The notes below the pieces were generated by a model. The model saw only the letters and a program-made list of their open reading frames with translations. It searched no databases and was not told where the DNA came from. 64,000 nt of DNA from Oscillospiraceae bacterium (GTDB taxonomy: Bacteria > Bacillota > Clostridia > Oscillospirales > Acutalibacteraceae): assembly GCA_015065935.1 (NCBI GenBank), contig SVPI01000006.1, positions 1 through 64,000 of the forward strand, written 5' to 3'. Position 1 is the stretch's first letter, and every line of letters begins with the position of its first letter. A program made the translations under genes and the position numbers. Below, piece by piece: positions 50,760 to 60,107 of the stretch.

Positions 50760-52082
50760 TTGGTTAAACGGTTTGCGGCAATGGTTTTAGCCCTTTGTCT
50801 GTGCTTTTTGCTAACCGCCTGTTCGGGCAGCTTTGGCACAGGGGAAAATCTTTTAAGCCCGCCTGAACCCAGCGGGGAATATGCCCTGATTTCCGCCGCC
50901 TTAAAGGAGAGCGTTACAGGCAAGTACACTCTTAAATACCCAACTAAAGGGGATTATCGCTCGGCAATTATTGTAAGCGATTTAGATGGCGATAAGGTAA
51001 ACGAGGCCATTGCCTTTTACTCCACCACAATGGATAACACCGTTACGGTGCACATTAACTTTATTCTAAAGCAGGATGGGGTTTATAAAAGCGTTGGCGA
51101 TATTAAAATTGTGGGCAGTGATGTTGAGTGTGTTGAGTTTGCCGATTTGGATAAAAACGGCAACACCGAAATTATTGTTGGCTACAATATTTACGGCAAC
51201 GTTGAAAAGCAGGTTGCGGTTTACGAGTTTGCAGGCAGCACACCTGTTCAAAAGTGTCTTGAAAAGTATACCGAGTTTATTATTTGCGACCTTGATGCCG
51301 ATGGGGTTAGCGGTTTGTTTATTGCCGACCTTAATTCGGCCGATAAAACCGCCGTTGCCAAGCTTATGCAGGTTGAAGAGGGCAATATTGTACAGGCAGG
51401 CTCCTGCCCGCTTGATGGCAACGTAACCTCCTACTTTGCTCCACAGCTTACAAAGCTGGAAAGCGGCCGCCCTGCGGTTTACATTGATGCCGTTAAGGGC
51501 ACGGGAATGCTTACCGAGGTTATTTATTACGATAACGGCGTGCTGTCAAATCCGTTTTTCGACCCCGAAACACAGGTGACCCAGGCAACCTACCGCCAGG
51601 GCGCTGTTACCTGCCGCGATATAAACTCCGATTCTATTTTGGAAATTCCAATGCTTTCTCCCTTGCCTACGGCATCAAACCTTGTGCTTACCGATGGCGT
51701 TTCGGTAACCAAATGGTGTGTACCGAGGGATAACAGCCTTATTGTTGCAAGGGCTATGCTTATGAACTATACCGATGGCTATTCCCTGCGAATTCCCGAT
51801 AAGCTTTCGGGCAAGATTTGCGTTATGCGCAAAACCGATTCACGCCTTCGCATTGTTTATTTTTATGATGAGGCAAGCGGCAAGGCCACAGGGGAGCTTT
51901 TCAGAATGCAGGCGGTTGCCGAAAAAGCCTGGGACTCCGCCGAATTCGGCCGCGATGGCTTTGACGAACTCACCCGTGCAAACGGTCTTGTTTTTGCCTA
52001 CCGTTTGGGAAACTTTGAGGGTGCCGAGGCGGTTACCAAGGAAGACATATCAAACATTTTCGCTCTAATTGAGGAGGAATAA
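50760..52082 (+). CDS. lipoprotein with VCBS/FG-GAP-like Asp repeats
   Basis: 440 residues: signal peptide (VKRFAAMVLALCLCFLLTAC, lipobox LTAC) and a region with calcium-loop-like repeats DLDGDKVNEA, DLDKNGNTEI, DLDADGVSGL and DINSDSILEI, spaced as in VCBS/FG-GAP beta-propellers. Expected on the outer face of the membrane. TTG start, with AAAGGAGGT 7 bases upstream. It ends 2 bases before a response regulator gene, so it belongs to the same operon as the two-component system. Exact function unknown. Confidence 0.8.
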   Translation: MVKRFAAMVLALCLCFLLTACSGSFGTGENLLSPPEPSGEYALISAALKESVTGKYTLKYPTKGDYRSAIIVSDLDGDKVNEAIAFYSTTMDNTVTVHINFILKQDGVYKSVGDIKIVGSDVECVEFADLDKNGNTEIIVGYNIYGNVEKQVAVYEFAGSTPVQKCLEKYTEFIICDLDADGVSGLFIADLNSADKTAVAKLMQVEEGNIVQAGSCPLDGNVTSYFAPQLTKLESGRPAVYIDAVKGTGMLTEVIYYDNGVLSNPFFDPETQVTQATYRQGAVTCRDINSDSILEIPMLSPLPTASNLVLTDGVSVTKWCVPRDNSLIVARAMLMNYTDGYSLRIPDKLSGKICVMRKTDSRLRIVYFYDEASGKATGELFRMQAVAEKAWDSAEFGRDGFDELTRANGLVFAYRLGNFEGAEAVTKEDISNIFALIEEE

Positions 52083-52084
52083 AG

Positions 52085-52792
52085 TTGAAAAGAATTTTAA
52101 TTGTTGAAGATGAGGTTGCCATTAGAGAATTTGAGTGTATCAACCTGCGCCGTGTTGGCTATGAAACGGTTGAGGCAGGCTCAGGGGAGGAGGCGCTTGA
52201 TATTTACGACAGCGCTACAGAGCCCTTTGATATTGCTCTTTTGGATATTTCAATGCCCGGAATGGATGGCTTTACCCTTTGCAAGGAGCTTAGAAAGAGA
52301 AGCGCATCATTAGGCATTATAATGCTTACCGCAAGAACACAGGAAATGGATAAAATAAGCGGCCTTATGCTGGGTGCTGACGATTACATTACAAAGCCCT
52401 TTTCACCAACCGAGCTGCTTGCCCGCGTTGATTCACTCTACCGTAGGGTAGAAATGCAAAAGGTTAGCAGTGCGCCTCAGCAAAACGATGAAATAAGGCT
52501 TGGCGAATTTTCTTTGAACCTTCGCCGCCGCACCCTTACAAAGGGTGATAAAAACATTGAGCTTACCCAGGTTGAGTTTCAAATTGTTGAATATTTCTTC
52601 CAAAATCCCGATACCGCCCTTGACCGCACCGATATTTTAAACAAGGTGTGGGGCGCATCCTTTTTCGGGGAAGAAAAGATTGTTGATGTTAACATAAGGC
52701 GTCTTAGAATGAAAATTGAGGATGACCCATCGGCCCCTGCCCACCTTGTTACCGTTTGGGGTATGGGCTATAAGTGGAACACGCAAGGTTAG
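52085..52792 (+). CDS. OmpR/PhoB family response regulator
   Basis: 235 residues: receiver domain with ILIVEDE acidic pocket, phosphoacceptor Asp54 (ALLDISMPGMDG), Lys in ITKPFSPTELLARV, and a C-terminal winged-helix DNA-binding domain (about 135-232; RTDILNKVWGASFFGEEKIVDVNIRRLR). TTG start with GAGGAGG upstream. It acts with the kinase that follows, 79 bases downstream. Confidence 0.95.
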   Translation: MKRILIVEDEVAIREFECINLRRVGYETVEAGSGEEALDIYDSATEPFDIALLDISMPGMDGFTLCKELRKRSASLGIIMLTARTQEMDKISGLMLGADDYITKPFSPTELLARVDSLYRRVEMQKVSSAPQQNDEIRLGEFSLNLRRRTLTKGDKNIELTQVEFQIVEYFFQNPDTALDRTDILNKVWGASFFGEEKIVDVNIRRLRMKIEDDPSAPAHLVTVWGMGYKWNTQG

Positions 52793-52871
52793 CGCCCACA
52801 AAGGCGTTCATATAACTTTGCAAAGGCAAAGAATATAACTAATTATCAGACAAAGGAGTTGACAAACGAGT

Positions 52872-54362
52872 ATGGAAATGGAACTTAAATTTAAAAGCAT
52901 TGGCACACGCTGGTTTGTCAACGTGTTTGCCGTTTTTGCGGTGGTTATCACCATAATTTGCGTTGTTTGCTGTGTGGCGGTAAACTCCCTGCTCCTTGAA
53001 AGGGTGCGCACCTCCGCCTCGGAATATGCCCAGCCTTTTTCGGTTTTGGCACAGGCTCAGGAAAAGGATTTTATAGAATCTGCCCGCCGCTATGCCCAGG
53101 AATTTGAGCACAAGGATAAAATTGAAGTACAAATTATTGATAAAAACGGCAATGTTTTTGTCACCACCAACGGCTTTGAGCCCATAACCGAAACAATGCC
53201 CGACTATGAGGCCGCCGTTTCGGGGGAACGCGGCACAGGGCTTTGGCGCGGCAAAAATGCAAACGGCGAGCCTGTTTTGGCAGAAACTACCGTACTTGGC
53301 GGTGGTGAGGAGCACTCCTTTGGGGCTGTTCGCTTTGTGGTTTCGCTAAAAGAGGCAAACAGGCAGAGTGTTATTCTTTGCGCTGTTATAATCGGTGTGG
53401 CCGCACTGTTTTTAGGGTTTTCCACCTTTTCAGGTGTTTTCTTTATCCGCTCCATTGCAAACCCCATTCGCGATGTTAGCAACACGGCAAGGAAAATTGC
53501 AATGGGTGAGTTTAAAACCCAAATTGAAACCGATAGAAACGATGAAATCGGCGAGCTGTGCGATGCCGTTAACTATATGGCAAGCGAGCTTGACCGTGCC
53601 GAAAATCTTAAAAACGATTTTATATCCTCGGTTTCTCACGAGCTGAGAACGCCGCTAACCGCCATTAGAGGCTGGGGTGAAACGGCAAAAATGTCCATAG
53701 GCTCGGATGATTCCCTTGTGGAAAAGGGTCTCGATGTTGTTTTAAATGAGTCGGAGCGCCTTTCAAAGCTGGTTGAGGAGCTGCTTGATTTCTCCCGAAT
53801 GCAGTCCGGTCGCCTTACGGTTAATGTGGGCAAGCTTAATGTGACAACGCTTGTATTTGCCGCGGCAGATATGTATGTTGAGCTTGCAAAACAGAGGGGC
53901 ATTGAGGTTGTTTCTGTTCCCCCTAAAAAGGATTGCGAAATTTTAGGCGATGCCGACCGACTTAAACAGGTTTTTGTTAACATTATTGATAATGCAGTTA
54001 AGTACACCGAAGCCGGTGGACAGGTGCTCATTGAGCAGTATGAGGAGGAAAGCTGCGTTCGCATTGTGGTTAAGGATACAGGCGTTGGTATTCCTGCGGC
54101 TGACCTTGACCGTGTTAAGGAAAAGTTCTTTAAATCCAACAAAACGGTGCGCGGCTCAGGTATTGGCCTTGCCGTTGCCGATGAAATTGTTAAACAGCAC
54201 CAGGGTCTTTTATTTATTGAAAGCACCGAGGGTGTTGGCACCACCGTTACGGTTGTTTTCCCACTTTTTGAGCAGGAGCAAGAGGTTGCCCTAGAGCCGG
54301 GAAAACTCACCGAAACAGATACTAATCAAATCCAAGAGGAAGCGGATAATGAGCAAATGTAA
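52872..54362 (+). CDS. sensor histidine kinase
   Basis: 496 residues: TM1 (about 14-38), extracytoplasmic sensor region (about 39-165), TM2 (about 166-193), HAMP (RSIANPIRDVSNTARKIAMGEF), HisKA with His256 in SSVSHELRTPLTAIRGW, and HATPase with NIIDNAVKYT, DTGVGIPAADL and GSGIGLAVAD. It phosphorylates the upstream regulator; the signal is unknown, but the preceding lipoprotein could be an accessory. Overlaps the next gene by 14 bases, which ties DUF1385 and prmC into the same transcript. Confidence 0.95.
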   Translation: MEMELKFKSIGTRWFVNVFAVFAVVITIICVVCCVAVNSLLLERVRTSASEYAQPFSVLAQAQEKDFIESARRYAQEFEHKDKIEVQIIDKNGNVFVTTNGFEPITETMPDYEAAVSGERGTGLWRGKNANGEPVLAETTVLGGGEEHSFGAVRFVVSLKEANRQSVILCAVIIGVAALFLGFSTFSGVFFIRSIANPIRDVSNTARKIAMGEFKTQIETDRNDEIGELCDAVNYMASELDRAENLKNDFISSVSHELRTPLTAIRGWGETAKMSIGSDDSLVEKGLDVVLNESERLSKLVEELLDFSRMQSGRLTVNVGKLNVTTLVFAAADMYVELAKQRGIEVVSVPPKKDCEILGDADRLKQVFVNIIDNAVKYTEAGGQVLIEQYEEESCVRIVVKDTGVGIPAADLDRVKEKFFKSNKTVRGSGIGLAVADEIVKQHQGLLFIESTEGVGTTVTVVFPLFEQEQEVALEPGKLTETDTNQIQEEADNEQM

Positions 54363-55284
54363 GTACACCTCCATAGGCGGTCAGGCGCTTATTGAAGGAA
54401 TTATGATGAAGGGCAAAAAGAAAACCGCCATGGCAGTAAGAGGCAAAAACGGCGAAATTATTTTAGAGCCCGTTAAATTTACATCGGTTAAAGAAAAATA
54501 TAAAATTTTAGGCGCCCCTGTTATTCGCGGTGTTGTAAATTTTATTGAAAGTATGGTGCAGGGCTACTCCGCTATGATGAAATCGGCTGACCTTTCGGGC
54601 TTTGCCGAGGATGAGGACGAAAAGGAGAGTCTTAGCGGCGGCGCAATGGGCGTTATAGGTGTTGTTGCCTTTGTTTTGGCGCTTATTTTGGCGGTGGCGC
54701 TGTTTATGTACCTTCCCGCCCTGCTTTTTGATGGACTGAATTTTCTGGCAGGTGGAACCTTAACCCCCTTTAAAAGCCTTTTCGAGGGTCTTCTTAAATT
54801 GGCGGTTTTTGTGGCCTACGTTGCCGGTGTTTCGGCGATGAAGGATATAAAAAGGGTTTTTGCCTACCATGGGGCTGAGCATAAAACCATTTTCTGCTTT
54901 GAAAAGGGCCTGCCTTTAACAATAGAAAATGTAAGGGCACAAAAAAGGCTGCACCCCCGCTGTGGCACATCCTTTATGATTTTAATTTTCATTGTAAGCA
55001 TTATAATTTCTACACTAATTCAAACCTTTTTCCCCACCCTTATTTTAAACCGATTTGTTTGGGTGGCGGTTAAAATTCTAATAATTCCCCTTGTGTGCGG
55101 CCTTGGCTATGAGCTTATTAAAATTTGCGGAAAGCACGATAATCTTTTTACAAAAATTGTGGCTTTCCCGGGGCTTCAGCTCCAAAGGCTTACAACCAAG
55201 GAGCCGGATGACGGTATGATAGAAATTGCCATTGCGGCGCTTAATGCCGTTTTGGAGGATGAGGATAGGGAGCAGTTAAATTGA
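54349..55284 (+). CDS. DUF1385 membrane protein (YqhQ-like)
   Basis: 311 residues: SIGGQALIEGIMMKGKKKTAMAVR at the N-terminus, several membrane helices, YHGAEHKTIFCFE and LHPRCGTSFM as the conserved motifs with His and Cys. Family function unknown; it has been suggested to be a metal-dependent enzyme. It commonly lies next to prmC or prfA in Clostridia, and here prmC starts 4 bases before its end. Confidence 0.93.
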   Translation: MSKCKYTSIGGQALIEGIMMKGKKKTAMAVRGKNGEIILEPVKFTSVKEKYKILGAPVIRGVVNFIESMVQGYSAMMKSADLSGFAEDEDEKESLSGGAMGVIGVVAFVLALILAVALFMYLPALLFDGLNFLAGGTLTPFKSLFEGLLKLAVFVAYVAGVSAMKDIKRVFAYHGAEHKTIFCFEKGLPLTIENVRAQKRLHPRCGTSFMILIFIVSIIISTLIQTFFPTLILNRFVWVAVKILIIPLVCGLGYELIKICGKHDNLFTKIVAFPGLQLQRLTTKEPDDGMIEIAIAALNAVLEDEDREQLN

Positions 55285-56114
55285 CAATTTTTTCCGCTTA
55301 TAACGATACAAAGAATAAACTGCGCGAGGCAGGAATAGAGCCTTACGTTTTTGAAGCCAAGCAGATAATTCGCTTTGTTACCAAATATTCAAACGCTCAG
55401 ATTATGGAAAAATATATGGAGGAGCTGGACCCCTTAAAGGAGCAGTTTTTAAAAAGCGTGGTTTCGGGCAGGGTTAAAAGAATTCCCCTGCAGTATTTAC
55501 TTGGCGAATGGTCCTTTTTCGGTTACGACTTTTTTGTTGGCAAGGGTGTTTTGTGCCCCCGCCCTGATACCGAAACGCTGGTCGAGGTCGCTCTTGACCT
55601 CGTTGGGAACGCTCCCGCTAAAATTGCCGACCTTTGTGCAGGCAGTGGCTGTGTTGGCATTTCGGTGGCAAAGGAAAAGCCCATAACCCTAATAACAGCG
55701 GTGGAAAAGTACGATGCCGCCTACGATTATCTTACAAGAAACATTGAAAAGAACGGCGCCGAAAATGTAATTGCCGTTAAAGCCGACATTGAAACCTATG
55801 AAACAAACGAAAAATTTGACCTTATTTTAAGCAACCCACCATATATTAGTCGTGAGGAAATGTCCACCATCGACGAGGAAACCAAAAACGAGCCCGAAAC
55901 TGCACTTTTCGGCGGTGAGGATGGCCTTGATTTTTATAAAATCATTTTGGATAAATGGCTCCCTCGACTGAACGTGGGCGGCAGTGTTGCCGTAGAGGTT
56001 GGGGCAGGAATGGCCCAAAAGGTTAAGGAATTATTTATTGCCGCAGGGCTTAAAAATGTGAAAACAAAAGAGGATATAAACGAAATCGAAAGGGTCGTTT
56101 ATGGTACTCTTTAA
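55281..56114 (+). CDS. prmC: release factor glutamine methyltransferase
   Basis: SAM-dependent methyltransferase modifying the GGQ glutamine of release factors. 277 residues: N-terminal helical domain, RIPLQYLLGEWSFFG, SAM motif I DLCAGSGCVGISVA, and the catalytic NPPYISREEM. Starts at TTG overlapping DUF1385. Its substrate RF1 is encoded at 12028-13101. Confidence 0.95.
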   Translation: MTIFSAYNDTKNKLREAGIEPYVFEAKQIIRFVTKYSNAQIMEKYMEELDPLKEQFLKSVVSGRVKRIPLQYLLGEWSFFGYDFFVGKGVLCPRPDTETLVEVALDLVGNAPAKIADLCAGSGCVGISVAKEKPITLITAVEKYDAAYDYLTRNIEKNGAENVIAVKADIETYETNEKFDLILSNPPYISREEMSTIDEETKNEPETALFGGEDGLDFYKIILDKWLPRLNVGGSVAVEVGAGMAQKVKELFIAAGLKNVKTKEDINEIERVVYGTL

Positions 56115-56161
56115 GCAATATAATAAATACAGTGAAGTTTTGAATAAAGGAGAAAAGCAAA

Positions 56162-57265
56162 ATGGCAGAAGACAAAATTAAAGCACTTGAAACGGCAATG
56201 AGCCAAATTGAAAAACAGTTCGGCAAGGGTGCGATTATGCGCCTGGGCGAAAACGCCGCAATGAATGTTGACCACATTAAAACAGGCTCCATTGCACTTG
56301 ACCGCGCCCTTGGTATTGGCGGTGTACCCAGAGGCAGAATTGTAGAAATTTACGGTCCTGAATCCTCAGGTAAAACCACCGTTGCACTCCACATTGTTGC
56401 TGAATCTCAGAAAAAGGGCGGCACTGCGGCATTTATTGATGTTGAGCACGCTTTAGACCCTGTTTACGCCGCAAATTTAGGTGTTGACATTGATTCTCTC
56501 CTTGTTTCCCAGCCCGATACAGGCGAGCAGGCGCTTGAAATTACCGAGGCTCTTGTGCGTTCGGGCGCTATTGATGTTGTTGTAATCGACTCGGTTGCAG
56601 CCCTTGTACCCAAGGCCGAAATTGAGGGTGAAATGGGCGACAACCATGTAGGTCTTCACGCACGCCTTATGTCACAGTCACTTCGTAAACTTGCAGGCGC
56701 AATTTCAAAATCCAACTGTGTTGCCGTGTTTATTAACCAGCTTCGTGATAAAATAGGTGTGTTCTATGGCAGCAGTGAAACCACCACAGGCGGCCGCGCA
56801 CTTAAGTTCTATGCCAGTGTTAGAATTGATATCAGAAAGGTTGAAACCCTTAAGGTTAACGGCGAGATGATAGGCTCCAGAACAAAAGCAAAAATCATTA
56901 AGAATAAGGTTGCCCCGCCCTTCCGTGAGGCTGAATTTGACATTATGTACGGAAAGGGAATTTCCCGCGAGGGTGAGCTTGTTGATATGGGTGTTGCCTC
57001 GGGCATTATTGTTCGCTCGGGCGCCTGGTTTAGCTATGGCGATATGAAGCTGGGACAGGGCAGGGACAATACAAAGCAGCTGCTCTGCGAAAACAAGGCC
57101 TTAGCTGATGAAATTGAGGCAAAGATTACCGCTTACTACGAAAACCTTGGCAAAAAGACCGAGGAAACAGAAGAAGAGGTTCCCGGCATTATGCCCGTTC
57201 AGGCTGATACCCCTGAGGAGCCCAAGCGCCGCCGCAAGGTTAACATTGACATTGCTGTTGACTAA
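56162..57265 (+). CDS. recA: recombinase RecA
   Basis: Strand-exchange ATPase and SOS coprotease. 367 residues: Walker [35 protein letters not shown] Walker B, L2 loop [12 protein letters not shown], and a basic C-terminal end ([14 protein letters not shown]). AAAGGAGAA precedes the ATG. It overlaps recX by one base. I do not see a clear LexA box (GAACNNNNGTTC) in the 47-base gap upstream. Confidence 0.98.
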   Translation: MAEDKIKALETAMSQIEKQFGKGAIMRLGENAAMNVDHIKTGSIALDRALGIGGVPRGRIVEIYGPESSGKTTVALHIVAESQKKGGTAAFIDVEHALDPVYAANLGVDIDSLLVSQPDTGEQALEITEALVRSGAIDVVVIDSVAALVPKAEIEGEMGDNHVGLHARLMSQSLRKLAGAISKSNCVAVFINQLRDKIGVFYGSSETTTGGRALKFYASVRIDIRKVETLKVNGEMIGSRTKAKIIKNKVAPPFREAEFDIMYGKGISREGELVDMGVASGIIVRSGAWFSYGDMKLGQGRDNTKQLLCENKALADEIEAKITAYYENLGKKTEETEEEVPGIMPVQADTPEEPKRRRKVNIDIAVD

Positions 57266-57897
57266 TGAAAAAGACAGTTTTGTCGGTTAGCCCGCCAAAA
57301 AGGCACTTGAATCAGGTGACCTTTTCCGATGGCACCGTTTTAGAGCTTGACAGCGACTATCTGCTCACCGCATCAATTTTTGAGGGTGAGCAGATGGATG
57401 ACATTGAAATAGAAAACCACAGGGCCGCTTCCGACTTTATTAGAGCCAGGAGCAGGGCCTTGTGGTATTTGTCACGTTCGGACCACAGCGAAAAAGCCCT
57501 TTTGGATAAGCTTAAAAGGGCAGGCTTTAAAAAGGAAACTGCACAAAGGGCGGTTTGCCGCCTTAAGGAAAGCGGTCTTATAAATGATGAGGCGCTGGCC
57601 CTTCGCCTTGCCGAAAATTATTTAAGAGAAAATCGCTCAAAAAGAGAGTGCGAGCAAAAGCTGATTTTAAAGGGTATACCCCGAGATTTGGCAAAAGCGG
57701 CGCTGGAAAAATACGAAACCGATGAGAAGGCGCAAATTGAGGCGCTTATTGAGAAAAAATACAAAAATAAGGTGGGGGATGAGGAAAACCTCCGCCGCAC
57801 CGTGGCCGCGCTAATGCGAAAGGGATTTAAGTTTTCCGATATTAAGGCGGCTTTAAAAAAATATTCCAATGCCCTTTATGAATGTGAGGAAATGTAA
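57265..57897 (+). CDS. recX: regulatory protein RecX
   Basis: Modulator of RecA filaments. 210 residues with three-helix repeats: ALWYLSRSDHSEKALLDKLKRAGF, RLKESGLINDEALALRLAENYLR and KRECEQKLILKGI. Its ATG shares one base with the recA stop (TAATG), and its stop shares one base with the rimO start; translational coupling is likely. Confidence 0.94.
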   Translation: MKKTVLSVSPPKRHLNQVTFSDGTVLELDSDYLLTASIFEGEQMDDIEIENHRAASDFIRARSRALWYLSRSDHSEKALLDKLKRAGFKKETAQRAVCRLKESGLINDEALALRLAENYLRENRSKRECEQKLILKGIPRDLAKAALEKYETDEKAQIEALIEKKYKNKVGDEENLRRTVAALMRKGFKFSDIKAALKKYSNALYECEEM

Positions 57898-59234
57898 TGG
57901 CTGAAAAGATTGCGGTGGTATCACTCGGTTGCCCCAAAAACCAGGTAGATGCCGAAATGATGCTCCACCTTTTAAAGGAAGCAGGCTTTGAAATCACATC
58001 GAGTGAGGCCGAAGCCGATGCTATTATTGTTAACACCTGCGGCTTTATTGAGGAGGCCAAAAGTGAGGCAATTGAAAACATTTTAGAGGCGGCGCAGTAT
58101 AAAAAAAGCGGCAACTGCAAGGCGGTTATTGTAACAGGCTGTTTAGCCGAAAGATACCGCGATGATATTACAGAGGAAATTCCCGAAGCCGACCTTGTTG
58201 TGGGCATCGGCTCAAATAAGGATATTGCGAAATTGGTAAGAGAGGCTATTTCCGGCAGAGCCAAAAACTCCTACGGCCCTAAGGAGGATTTAGACCTTAA
58301 CACACCGAGGATACTTGGCGGCTACCCCTTTAGCGCCTACATAAAAATTGCCGAGGGCTGTAACAACCACTGCACCTACTGCGCCATTCCTATGATAAGG
58401 GGCAAAATGCGCTCAAGAAAAAAAGAGGATATTGTGGCAGAGGCAAAAACCCTTGCTAAAAACGGCGTAAGAGAGCTTATTGTTGTGGCACAGGACACCA
58501 CCGCCTACGGTACCGACCTTTACGGCGAGCCAAAACTTGCCGAGCTGCTTTCCGAGCTTTCAAAAATAGATGAAATAAAGTGGATAAGAACACTTTACAC
58601 CTACCCCGAAAAGATAACCGATGAGCTTATCAAGGTAGTAAAAGAAAACGACAAGCTTATAAAATATTTCGACATTCCTTTGCAGCACGTAAATGGAGAA
58701 ATTTTAAAGCGAATGAACCGCAGGGGAAATGAGGAGAGTATTAGAAGCCTTTTAAGCAAAATAAGGGAGGAAATTCCTGAGGTGACACTGCGCACCACCT
58801 TTATAACAGGCTTCCCCGGGGAAACTGATGAACAGTTCAGCCAGCTCCACGCCTTTGTTAAGGAGATGCGGTTTGACCGCCTTGGCTGCTTCCCATATTC
58901 CGCCGAGGAGGACACCCCCGCCGCAGAATTTGAAAACCAGGTAGAGGGTCAGACAAAGCAGGACCGAATGGAACTGATTATGGCCGACCAAATGACCATT
59001 GCGGCAGAAAAGAACGAGGAAAAAATCGGCAAAACCGTAACCGTTTTAATTGAGGGCTACGATAGTTACATTCGTTGCTATTTTGGCCGAAGCGAGGCCG
59101 ATGCCCCCGAAATTGACGGAAAGGTGTTCTTTTTAAGTAACTCGCCGCTAAAAATCGGAGATTTTGTAAGGGCGCAGATTAATGACTGTATGGAATACGA
59201 CTTGTTGGGAGAAAAGATAGATGAACCTGCCTAA
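57897..59234 (+). CDS. rimO: ribosomal protein S12 methylthiotransferase
   Basis: Radical-SAM enzyme that adds a methylthio group to the beta-carbon of Asp in S12. 445 residues: UPF0004 domain with VSLGCPKNQVDAEMM, TCGFIEEAK and TGCLAERY cysteines, radical-SAM motif CNNHCTYCAIP, and a C-terminal TRAM domain. The GCPKNQVD and CGFIEEAK patterns distinguish RimO from MiaB. It overlaps pgsA by 14 bases. Confidence 0.96.
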   Translation: MAEKIAVVSLGCPKNQVDAEMMLHLLKEAGFEITSSEAEADAIIVNTCGFIEEAKSEAIENILEAAQYKKSGNCKAVIVTGCLAERYRDDITEEIPEADLVVGIGSNKDIAKLVREAISGRAKNSYGPKEDLDLNTPRILGGYPFSAYIKIAEGCNNHCTYCAIPMIRGKMRSRKKEDIVAEAKTLAKNGVRELIVVAQDTTAYGTDLYGEPKLAELLSELSKIDEIKWIRTLYTYPEKITDELIKVVKENDKLIKYFDIPLQHVNGEILKRMNRRGNEESIRSLLSKIREEIPEVTLRTTFITGFPGETDEQFSQLHAFVKEMRFDRLGCFPYSAEEDTPAAEFENQVEGQTKQDRMELIMADQMTIAAEKNEEKIGKTVTVLIEGYDSYIRCYFGRSEADAPEIDGKVFFLSNSPLKIGDFVRAQINDCMEYDLLGEKIDEPA

Positions 59235-59802
59235 TAAATTAACCGTTGCAAGAATAATTGCAACACCTGTATTTTTGCTTTTTATGATGCTCGATTTTAA
59301 GGGTCACTATGTTGTTGCCCTTGTCATTTTCATTGCCGCCGCCTTAACCGACCTTTTTGATGGCAAAATTGCAAGAAAGCGGGGCATTGTTACCGATTTC
59401 GGCAAGTTTTTAGACCCCGTTGCCGATAAAATGCTCACCACCGCCGCATTTCTTGCCTTTTTAAACGAGAAAGATGGATTTTTTGGAATGGTATGGATTG
59501 TGTTTATCGTTCTTTTAAGGGAGTTTCTTGTCACCTCCGTAAGGCTTGTTGCGGCATCCAGCGGCGGTAAGGTTATTGCCGCAAACATTTGGGGCAAGGC
59601 AAAAACCGTGAGCCAAATGGTGGCAATTATTTTCACCATTACCGTTATGGCATTTGTAGGGCTGTTTCCCGCATTCCCTGTTTTAAATGCAATTCTCTAT
59701 GTTTCGGCCTCGGTGGCACTTTGGATTTCAACCGTGCTTTGTGCCGTTTCGGGTGCAGTTTACCTTGTTCAGAATGGGGAATTTATTAAGAGTGCAAAAT
59801 AA
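59221..59802 (+). CDS. pgsA: CDP-diacylglycerol--glycerol-3-phosphate 3-phosphatidyltransferase
   Basis: Makes phosphatidylglycerol phosphate in the membrane. 193 residues with four to five membrane helices and the CDP-alcohol motif FDGKIARKRGIVTDFGKFLD followed by PVADK (DG..AR........G...D...D). N-terminal MNLPNKLTVARI is typical. It is the last gene of the recA-recX-rimO-pgsA run. Confidence 0.95.
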   Translation: MNLPNKLTVARIIATPVFLLFMMLDFKGHYVVALVIFIAAALTDLFDGKIARKRGIVTDFGKFLDPVADKMLTTAAFLAFLNEKDGFFGMVWIVFIVLLREFLVTSVRLVAASSGGKVIAANIWGKAKTVSQMVAIIFTITVMAFVGLFPAFPVLNAILYVSASVALWISTVLCAVSGAVYLVQNGEFIKSAK

Positions 59803-59805
59803 TGC

Positions 59806-59834
59806 TGGACAAAAGCATATAATAAGCATATAAT
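59806..59834 (+). promoter_or_regulatory. promoter of the T-box/cysE operon
   Basis: TGGACA (59806-59811), 17 bases, TATAAT (59829-59834); transcription would start near 59841. Confidence 0.75.
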
Positions 59835-59856
59835 AAGATAATAAATAATATAGATG

Positions 59857-60093
59857 CGTTTATCGGGAGAAGTAACAGGTAACGTTACCTTTCAGGGAGA
59901 GCCCTGCGTGACTGAAACGGGGCTTAAGTGTGACACCTGCCAAATGCACCCGACAGCACAAGCGGGGGAAAGAGAAGGTCGAGTATCTCGCTTGCGTTTA
60001 TGCCGCGTTAAGGCAAAAGAGTTACAAAACGAAGTGGAACCGCGATTTTTTCGCCTTCGGGAAAGCAGTGCTTTTCCGAAGGCGTTTTGTTTT
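59857..60093 (+). promoter_or_regulatory. T-box leader specific for tRNA-Cys
   Basis: Stem I is closed by TCGGG (59863-59867) / CCCGA (59949-59953). Above it an AGTA (59871-59874) faces AAATGCA in the specifier loop, whose codon is TGC (59945-59947), and CAGGT / ACCTG continues the stem. T-box sequence TGGAACCGCG at 60035-60044; its TGGA pairs with a tRNA ending UCCA, as tRNA-Cys does. The terminator CGCCTTCGG... (60052-60086) plus T-run follows. Uncharged tRNA-Cys should allow readthrough into cysE-cysS. Confidence 0.93.
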
Positions 60094-60107
60094 GGAGAGT
60101 GATTACT

